Shown here: positions 1 through 4,572 of the stretch, one piece after another
Position numbering within the stretch: position 1 is the first letter of the stretch
How the letters are laid out: each line of letters begins with the position of its first letter
NCBI GenBank assembly: GCA_017992485.1
Contig: JAGOOL010000031.1
Span: 1 to 6,574, forward strand
Reading direction: 5' to 3'
Origin: Minisyncoccota bacterium
GTDB taxonomy: Bacteria; Patescibacteriota; Minisyncoccia; Phycocordibacterales; UBA9973
DNA length: 6,574 bases
Notes under the pieces: model-generated
Told to the model about the DNA's origin: nothing
Databases searched by the model: none
Seen by the model: only the letters and a program-made list of their open reading frames with translations
Position numbers and translations under genes: made by a program

Positions 1-906
1 TTGAACTCCTTTACACAAGGCGTCTTGTACTTGGACATTTATACAAAAAAGATTGAACAGTACGATGGTAACTACCATGATGTGGTCAAAGATATCACTG
101 CTCGTGTTGAGCGCGAAAACATGAAGAATGCGCAGCTCGCCAAAAAGATTCAAGAGAAAAAAGATCAATCAAACAAATTTGCGAACAAAGGCGGACAGAT
201 GCGTCTTGTTGCAAAACGTATGCGCGAAATGGCTGAGGAACTCGAAGAGGATCTCGTTGATGTTCGAAAAGAAGATAAAACAATCCGTACATTTACTATC
301 CCCTCTCAGGGCGACATCATCGGCGAAATTATTACCATTTCTTCGTTCACAACGATGAAGACTGGTAAAATCACAAAGCATAAAGCAAACATTTCACTCA
401 AGAAACGCCAGCACTTACTCCTTGAGGGACCTAATGGCATCGGCAAAAGTACATTGCTTGAAAAAATCGCGACTAACTCAGCCGAAGGTACAACAATTGC
501 TGATGGTGTTCGTGTCGGCTACTATCGTCAGGACTTCTCTACACTCGATTTCAACGACACTGTTCTTGCGTCGCTCACCTCGGGAATGATTTCATCCGGT
601 GAACGCGAAAATGAACACAAAATTCGCTCGACTGCTGCGCAATTCCTCATTACTGGAGACATTATCAACACACAGATTGGCAGCCTTTCTGAAGGACAAA
701 AAGGTCTCGTTGCTTTCGCTCGCCTTGTCCTACAGAAGCCTGGACTGCTTATCCTCGACGAGCCGACAAACCACATCAACTTCCGTCACTTGCCTATTAT
801 TGCCAAAGCTCTCGATGAGTATGAAGGTGCTATGATCCTCGTTTCTCACGTTCCGGAATTTGTGAAGCAGATTAGGATTGATGAAATACTCAATTTAGAA
901 AAATAA
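1..906 (+). CDS. ABC-F family ATPase, C-terminal half (5' partial)
   Basis: ABC-F proteins are soluble twin-ATPase translation factors that bind the ribosomal E site; some protect ribosomes from antibiotics. The visible part starts at the end of the first ATPase domain (LYLDIYTKKIEQYDGNY, residues 9-25, is the usual sequence just before the linker). It runs through a charged helical linker (about 26-100) that in this family reaches toward P-site tRNA, then a complete second ATPase domain. That domain shows Walker A GPNGIGKST (143-151), Q-loop Q177, signature LSEGQ (229-233), Walker B LLILDE (249-254) and switch histidine H283. There are no membrane segments, so it is not a transporter. The TTG at position 1 is only the window edge: the first ATPase domain lies to the left. 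The D-loop reads NHIN where most family members have NHLD. Which ABC-F subfamily it belongs to cannot be decided from half a protein. The family call is secure. Confidence 0.93.
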   Translation: MNSFTQGVLYLDIYTKKIEQYDGNYHDVVKDITARVERENMKNAQLAKKIQEKKDQSNKFANKGGQMRLVAKRMREMAEELEEDLVDVRKEDKTIRTFTIPSQGDIIGEIITISSFTTMKTGKITKHKANISLKKRQHLLLEGPNGIGKSTLLEKIATNSAEGTTIADGVRVGYYRQDFSTLDFNDTVLASLTSGMISSGERENEHKIRSTAAQFLITGDIINTQIGSLSEGQKGLVAFARLVLQKPGLLILDEPTNHINFRHLPIIAKALDEYEGAMILVSHVPEFVKQIRIDEILNLEK

Positions 907-934
907 AAAAAGAGCACAATGTTGTGCTCTTTTT
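907..934. terminator. Bidirectional intrinsic terminator between convergent genes
   Basis: An A-run, the arm GAGCACA, a four-base ATGT loop, the arm TGTGCTC and a T-run form a perfect 12-bp inverted repeat starting directly after the ABC-F stop codon. Because the arms are flanked by A on the left and T on the right, the hairpin has a U-tract in either direction. It can end the ABC-F transcript and also that of the minus-strand gene whose stop is at 943. Confidence 0.92.
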
Positions 935-942
935 AATTTGTC

Positions 943-1443
943 CTAGAGGATAAATAGTGTTCCGGCTGCCCAATATCTTTTGTTGTATACCTGCAGCACT
1001 GATAAGCGAATATTCATGTCTGCACTATGCACCAGAGAAAGCATGACTGGATATGAATCTATTTTATACCTCAAATGAATTAATACTTGCTTATTGTTCG
1101 GCAAGTCGAGATAGCCAAGCTTTACAACCTCAGACAATCGCAACAATGCTTCGCCTTGAGCGTACTGAAAATGGTAGCGTTGCCTCAATCTATAATAATT
1201 AATTTCGTTCTCAAAATGGAGCAGTTCGGCGATACGCGCAATGTAGTTATAGTTCCAGATTTCTTCTGATAGTACTTCAATTTCTGAAGCTGAAACAATG
1301 ACCACTTTGCCTATTCTTTCGTATATCTCCTTTTTGAGGTGGTCAAGAAAGAACTGTAGTGGTTTTCCAAGCACGGGACGGATATCTGGAGTATCAATTT
1401 TTGCCCCGGTTTTCCGATGATATTTTATTTTCGTTTTTGCCAT
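943..1443 (-). CDS. Hypothetical protein, basic and tyrosine-rich
   Basis: I do not recognise this 166-residue protein. It starts with a lysine-rich stretch (MAKTKIKYHRKTGAK) and has no signal peptide or clear membrane segment, so it is probably cytoplasmic. It contains 13 tyrosines, no cysteines, and many arginine and lysine residues. The middle (about 60-110, around IARIAELLHFENEINYYRLRQRYHF) looks helical. The C-terminus is hydrophobic (AAGTLFIL). It is probably real for three reasons: it fills the space between a terminator and a promoter, the ATG at 1443 sits 24 nt after a good sigma-70-type promoter (TTGACA-N17-CATAGT), and its stop lies eight bases from a hairpin with a U-tract in its direction. 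A weak GAAAAG lies just upstream of the start. It is divergent from the two-component system, but nothing in the sequence links it to that system functionally. A nucleic-acid-binding role would fit the charge but is only a guess. Confidence 0.7.
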   Translation of the reverse strand: MAKTKIKYHRKTGAKIDTPDIRPVLGKPLQFFLDHLKKEIYERIGKVVIVSASEIEVLSEEIWNYNYIARIAELLHFENEINYYRLRQRYHFQYAQGEALLRLSEVVKLGYLDLPNNKQVLIHLRYKIDSYPVMLSLVHSADMNIRLSVLQVYNKRYWAAGTLFIL

Positions 1444-1467
1444 AGCTTTTCAGTTTTGATTTGCCAC

Positions 1468-1496
1468 ACTATGGATTGTATTCGTTGTTTTGTCAA
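1468..1496 (-). promoter_or_regulatory. Sigma-70-type promoter of the 943-1443 gene
   Basis: On the minus strand a perfect -35 hexamer TTGACA (1496-1491) is followed after 17 bases by CATAGT (1473-1468), which matches four of six bases of the -10 consensus. The start codon is 24 nt further on, giving a leader of about 18 nt. This is the only classical -35/-10 pair I find in the divergent region 1444-1568. Confidence 0.6.
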
Positions 1497-1526
1497 TTTC
1501 AAGGATCAAAATTACACCACACATTG

Positions 1527-1559
1527 CTTCATATTTTCTTCATAATTGAGGTATATACT
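1527..1559 (+). promoter_or_regulatory. Response-regulator promoter with 11-bp direct repeats
   Basis: Two identical CTTCATA heptamers begin at 1527 and 1538, exactly 11 bp apart, the period at which OmpR/PhoB-type regulators bind as head-to-tail dimers. The second copy covers the expected -35 position, where no consensus hexamer exists. A -10 element TATACT follows at 1554-1559. This is the layout of a promoter activated by a regulator that stands in for the -35, so positive autoregulation by the adjacent regulator is likely. Only 9 nt separate the -10 from the ATG at 1569, so the transcript would start within about three bases of the start codon, and there is no Shine-Dalgarno sequence at a usable distance. 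Confidence 0.65.
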
Positions 1560-1568
1560 GAGTGTGTT

Positions 1569-2231
1569 ATGAAAATATTAGTAGTAGAAGACGAACCAAA
1601 ACTCAATAAAAACCTTGTAGAAGGCCTCCAGAAACGCGGTTACGCTGTAGACTATGCCTTTGACGGAGAAGCTGGCGAGCAGCTCGCAAAATACGGTAAT
1701 TATGACCTGATTGTTCTCGATATTATGATGCCAAAGCGTGATGGTATCGCTGTTTGCCGCAACTTACGTCTCCAGGGCTATACGACGCCAATTATCTTTT
1801 TAACAGCCAAAGATGCAGTCGATGACAAGATCGTTGGCCTCGATGGTGGTGCCGACGACTACCTTGTTAAACCATTTGCTTTTGACGAACTCGTTGCTCG
1901 CATTCGCGCATTGCTTCGTCGCCCTGTTATCACAACAAGCGACGTGCTAACACTCGACGAACTTGTCCTTGATACAAAAACCCAAAGTGTTGTAATCGAA
2001 GAAAAACCTGTAGAATTAACATTGCGTGAATATGGTTTGCTCGAATACTTCCTGCGAAACAAAGGCTCTGTTGTTTCTCGTGAAGATATTCTTGAACACG
2101 TTTGGGATAGGTTCCACGATTTATTTAGCAACGTAGTCGACGTTCACCTCAAAAACCTCCGCAAGAAATTGCCGTACAAATATGCACGAAGAATCAAAAC
2201 AGTCTGGGGCAAAGGATACCAACTCGTTTAG
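1569..2231 (+). CDS. OmpR/PhoB-family response regulator
   Basis: A DNA-binding response regulator of 220 residues. The receiver domain (1-118) has acidic pocket E7/D8, phospho-acceptor D51 in IVLDIMMP, switch T79, Y98 and invariant K101 before P102. A short linker leads to a winged-helix effector domain (about 125-220) with the family pattern LTLREYGLLEYFLRNKG, VVSREDILEHVW, the recognition-helix region NVVDVHLKNLRKKL and C-terminal VWGKGYQLV. The start was placed at ATG 1569, although the frame stays open back to 1461, because MKILVVEDE is the canonical N-terminus and the upstream 36 codons would cover the promoter and operator. The downstream kinase gene overlaps its last 50 bp, so the two are a cognate pair in one operon. 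It probably binds the TTCA repeats upstream of itself and of the gene at 3367. All catalytic residues are present. The signal is not revealed by this protein. Confidence 0.95.
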   Translation: MKILVVEDEPKLNKNLVEGLQKRGYAVDYAFDGEAGEQLAKYGNYDLIVLDIMMPKRDGIAVCRNLRLQGYTTPIIFLTAKDAVDDKIVGLDGGADDYLVKPFAFDELVARIRALLRRPVITTSDVLTLDELVLDTKTQSVVIEEKPVELTLREYGLLEYFLRNKGSVVSREDILEHVWDRFHDLFSNVVDVHLKNLRKKLPYKYARRIKTVWGKGYQLV

Positions 2232-3273
2232 CACACGATTTAATCAGTCGATTATTAAACTGACGTTCATCTACGTCGTGATTTTGGCTGGCATACTTTT
2301 TGTCTCAAGTGGTGTTCTCTATTCTGTTTTTTCGACACGCCTAGAACATAGATTTCGTGGACCTGGATTAACTACAGTAATCATTGAAAATCCATTAACT
2401 TACCATGATGACGATACCGAAGACGACGACAAAACAAACGTTTGGCCGGGCTATCTGACACCGGATGACGTTCGATCAGATTTAGTTAATCTTCTCTTGC
2501 TCGTCAATGGTTTTCTCCTCCTTATTGCCGGAGGACTTAGTTACAAGTTGGCTGAGTGGACGCTCATGCCACTCAAGAAAACGTACGAACGCGAAAAGCG
2601 TTTCTTGAGCGATGCATCGCACGAGCTCCGCACACCGTTAAGTATTCTCAAACTAGAACTCGAAAATGAGCTTTCTGAAAAAAAGAATGTAGATTCAGCG
2701 CGTCGTGTTAAAAGTAATCTGGAAGAAGTTGATCGGATGAGTCAAATTATTACTGATTTGCTTACCCTCTCTCGCCTATCTGAGAACGACCTCTATGAAT
2801 CATCCAAGTTTTCACCTGTAAATCTCAATCGATTGGTTTCCAAAACAAACGAACGCTTGGCAAACGTCGCGAAGAATACCAATATTCAGCTTATTCTCAA
2901 CCTACCAAGTAGTGACGTCATTGTTACAAGCAATGAACTGTTGATTGAGGCGGTGGTTATGAACTGCATTAAAAACGCCATCCTCTACAACAAGCCAAAC
3001 GGTACAGTGACAACGACTTTGTCAAAAACTAACTCAGAGGCAATCATCATCGTTCAAGATACCGGCATCGGCATGAGTCAGGATGATGCAGATAAAATAT
3101 TTGATCGCTTTTACCGTGTCGACAAGAGTCGTTCGCGTCAAACCGGCGGCAGTGGCCTCGGGCTTTCTATTGTAAAATCAGCGATTGATAGACTTGGGGG
3201 CAAAGTAAGTATTTCAAGTGAGCTTGATAAAGGCACTACAATGACAGTCTTTCTACCGTTAAAAAAACTTTAG
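2182..3273 (+). CDS. Sensor histidine kinase (HisKA/HATPase_c)
   Basis: A membrane sensor kinase of 363 residues, partner of the preceding regulator. After a short cytoplasmic tail comes TM1 (about 27-50), an extracytoplasmic loop of about 48 residues (51-98) and TM2 (about 101-121). A short juxtamembrane helix (LAEWTLMPLKKTYEREKRF) joins directly to the HisKA domain with H147 in FLSDASHELRTPL, so there is little room for a full HAMP domain. The ATPase domain has N-box N261/N265, G1 DTGIGM (293-298), F-box FDRFYRV (307-313) and G2 GGSGLGLSIV (322-331). The complete set of motifs predicts an active kinase. The sensor loop carries an acidic run at 76-83 (seven of eight residues D or E) next to H75, resembling in kind the acidic patch of PhoQ. 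ATG 2182 overlaps the regulator by 50 bp; there is no other ATG, GTG or TTG in frame before TM1, so this start is nearly forced and translation is likely coupled. Confidence 0.94.
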   Translation: MHEESKQSGAKDTNSFSTRFNQSIIKLTFIYVVILAGILFVSSGVLYSVFSTRLEHRFRGPGLTTVIIENPLTYHDDDTEDDDKTNVWPGYLTPDDVRSDLVNLLLLVNGFLLLIAGGLSYKLAEWTLMPLKKTYEREKRFLSDASHELRTPLSILKLELENELSEKKNVDSARRVKSNLEEVDRMSQIITDLLTLSRLSENDLYESSKFSPVNLNRLVSKTNERLANVAKNTNIQLILNLPSSDVIVTSNELLIEAVVMNCIKNAILYNKPNGTVTTTLSKTNSEAIIIVQDTGIGMSQDDADKIFDRFYRVDKSRSRQTGGSGLGLSIVKSAIDRLGGKVSISSELDKGTTMTVFLPLKKL

Positions 3274-3278
3274 AGTTT

Positions 3279-3300
3279 CTTCATAATCTTTTCAGTACAC
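3279..3300 (+). promoter_or_regulatory. Putative response-regulator operator upstream of the Met-rich gene
   Basis: CTTCATA at 3279-3285 is followed 11 bp later by TTTCAGT at 3290-3296, giving TTCA-N7-TTCA with the same period and the same first heptamer as the repeat pair before the regulator gene. The second half-site is degenerate. It starts six bases after the kinase stop codon and would place the next gene under control of the same regulator. A -10 element is not convincing: TACACT (3296-3301) and GACAAT (3310-3315) are weak candidates. Confidence 0.5.
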
Positions 3301-3305
3301 TGTAC

Positions 3306-3339
3306 GTGAGACAATGTGAACGATCGCGCAACGTCTCAC
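3306..3339 (+). promoter_or_regulatory. Inverted repeat in the leader of the Met-rich gene
   Basis: GTGAGAC (3306-3312) and GTCTCAC (3333-3339) form a perfect 7-bp stem around a 20-nt loop, followed by the T-rich TTTATTAGTG. It could be a weak terminator or attenuator after the kinase gene, an mRNA leader structure, or a binding site for a dimeric protein. The long loop and interrupted T-run argue against an efficient intrinsic terminator. Confidence 0.35.
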
Positions 3340-3366
3340 TTTATTAGTGTTTGAATAAAAAAATGT

Positions 3367-3930
3367 ATGAGTAAAACTACAAAAAAAAGAATTCTAGCCG
3401 GTAGTGCAATTATTGCCCTTGGTCTCATGTTTGCGGGCGCGACTGCTTCAAAAGCAGCTAGTACGACTGACGGGGTTAATCCGATGAGTAACCTCATTCA
3501 CGCACTTGCAACAAAGTTTAATTTAAACGAAACCGAAGTTAAGGCTGTTTTTGACGAACAGCGAGTGCAGATGGAAAAAGAGCATGAACAATTATTTACA
3601 AACAGACTTACCCAAGCAATTGCTGATGGTAAGCTAACACAAGAACAGGTTGACAAAATAACTGCCAAAAAGGCTGAGCTTGAAACACTCCGCACAAGCC
3701 TCGAAGGTAAAACAGAAGATGAGAAGCGCGCTGCTGTAAAAACACAGATGGACGCACTCAAAGACTGGGCTACTGAAAACAACATTCCTGCAGAATTTAT
3801 GATGTTTGGAAAAATGGGTGGTGCCCACGGCATGAAGGGTGGCATGATGAAAGACGATATGATGAAAGGCGAAATAATGAAAGACAAAAGTATGTTCCGC
3901 CACGGACCAAGCACAAACGAAAATCGTTAA
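3367..3930 (+). CDS. Exported small protein with Met-rich C-terminal tail
   Basis: A 187-residue exported protein of unknown function. It has a clear Sec signal peptide: basic MSKTTKKR, hydrophobic core about 9-25, likely cleavage after A30. The mature part (about 40-140) is charged and helical, with NLIHALATKFNLNETEV (42-58) and GKLTQEQVDKI (88-98). The latter contains an LTxxQ sequence reminiscent of the Spy/CpxP/ZraP envelope-stress proteins, though the same wording occurs in unrelated small helical secreted proteins. The tail (145-176) has ten methionines in 32 residues plus H154 and H179, made partly from a repeated five-residue unit MMK-x-acid. Met-rich exported segments often bind Cu(I) or Ag(I), but this is inference. 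ATG 3367 is chosen because it directly precedes the basic signal-peptide start; no strong Shine-Dalgarno is seen. It follows the two-component genes on the same strand after a probable operator of that system, so it is a likely target or accessory sensor. There are no cysteines. Confidence 0.85.
   Translation: MSKTTKKRILAGSAIIALGLMFAGATASKAASTTDGVNPMSNLIHALATKFNLNETEVKAVFDEQRVQMEKEHEQLFTNRLTQAIADGKLTQEQVDKITAKKAELETLRTSLEGKTEDEKRAAVKTQMDALKDWATENNIPAEFMMFGKMGGAHGMKGGMMKDDMMKGEIMKDKSMFRHGPSTNENR
3844..3888 (+). repeat. Three tandem 15-bp units encoding MMK repeats
   Basis: Three consecutive 15-bp units begin at 3844, 3859 and 3874. Each resembles ATGATGAAAGACGAT and they encode MMKDD, MMKGE and IMKDK. 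The DNA is well conserved between copies, with most differences in the last six bases, suggesting recent in-frame expansion of the Met-rich tail. Confidence 0.75.
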
Positions 3931-3944
3931 GGTATCCATATACA

Positions 3945-3970
3945 AAAAACCATCCGAAGGGATGGTTTTT
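3945..3970. terminator. Bidirectional intrinsic terminator
   Basis: AAAAACCATCC, a GAAG loop and GGATGGTTTTT form a perfect 11-bp stem 14 bases after the stop of the Met-rich gene. The A-run on the left and T-run on the right give U-tracts in both directions. It therefore also serves the convergent minus-strand gene that stops at 4008. Confidence 0.92.
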
Positions 3971-4007
3971 ATGTTGGGAATTTTTATATTTCGGTAGCAA
4001 GTATAAA

Positions 4008-4538
4008 TTATTCTTGCTCTATTTTTTGTACATCACTGATAAGCCATATGCCGTCATCGTACTTTAGTTTCAATTTTAATATATATGTTTCAGTCGTAGT
4101 AAGTGCACCGTTTGACCCAGTCGCGACTTCGGCAACTTTGCCGACAACTTCGTACTGCTTCTTGGAAAGTTGTGTGACTGATGTAATTTCAATTTTTTCT
4201 GGATACGGGCTTGAAGTACGTTTGCCGGGAGCAGTCGTTGGGTCTGCTTTCCATTTTGCCAATAAACGAGAAGTTACGTACGGTTTGTAGTAGCTATCCA
4301 TAGCGCTAGCAATCAGAGCAGGTTCTGCCGTGAGTGATACCATTTTGAGGTTCGCACCAAATGCATTGACGATTGCAGAAACGCCGAACTGTCCGTTTGT
4401 CAGACTCTGCGGCGGCAATGGACGTCTCATATACCAGAGAACAGCAACAGTGAGCAAGAGCAGTACAGCAATACCTCCAATAATCATTTTTCTCGCTTTT
4501 CTACTTGGGATTGTGGTCGTCGTTTGTGTGTTTTCCAT
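4008..4538 (-). CDS. Single-pass membrane-anchored protein, unknown function
   Basis: A 176-residue protein with a hydrophilic Thr-rich N-terminus, a basic stretch (SRKARK, 12-17), one transmembrane helix (about 18-36) followed by arginines (RR, 38-39), and an extracytoplasmic or possibly cytoplasmic domain of about 135 residues. The domain begins with a helical part containing IASAMDSYYKPYVTSRLLAKWKADP (76-100). It ends in alternating strands (KIEITSVTQLSKKQYEVVGKVAEV and TETYILKLKLKYDDGIWLISDVQKIE), with WLISDV at 165-170. This helix-then-sheet order with a final W-x-I strand resembles NTF2-like accessory domains, but I cannot name a family. It lies 34 bp after the M23 peptidase gene on the same strand and has its own extended -10, so it may be both co-transcribed and independently expressed. 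A cell-envelope role is suggested only by the anchor and the neighbour. Confidence 0.8.
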   Translation of the reverse strand: MENTQTTTTIPSRKARKMIIGGIAVLLLLTVAVLWYMRRPLPPQSLTNGQFGVSAIVNAFGANLKMVSLTAEPALIASAMDSYYKPYVTSRLLAKWKADPTTAPGKRTSSPYPEKIEITSVTQLSKKQYEVVGKVAEVATGSNGALTTTETYILKLKLKYDDGIWLISDVQKIEQE

Positions 4539-4544
4539 GCCTGC

Positions 4545-4553
4545 ATTATATCA
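4545..4553 (-). promoter_or_regulatory. Extended -10 promoter, probable leaderless start
   Basis: On the minus strand TGATATAAT is a perfect extended -10 (TG-N-TATAAT). TATAAT occupies 4550-4545 and only six bases (GCAGGC) separate it from the ATG at 4538. Transcription would begin at or within a base or two of the start codon. No -35 consensus is seen at 16-18 bp, as expected for an extended -10 promoter. Confidence 0.65.
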
Positions 4554-4572
4554 CGACTGTCACGATGAAATC

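Noticed and set aside
1461..1568. A 36-codon N-terminal extension of the response regulator from ATG 1461
   Set aside because: It would overlay the repeat operator and -10 element, and the receiver domain begins canonically at the methionine at 1569.
3363..3374. A three-codon mini-ORF (ATG TAT GAG TAA) overlapping the start of the Met-rich gene
   Set aside because: Too short to support without ribosome data; the two ATGs four bases apart are easily due to chance in an A-rich leader.
3498..3945. Minus-strand open frames of 138 and 103 codons opposite the Met-rich gene
   Set aside because: They are antisense shadows of a gene with a good signal peptide and its own terminator; their compositions are implausible for proteins.
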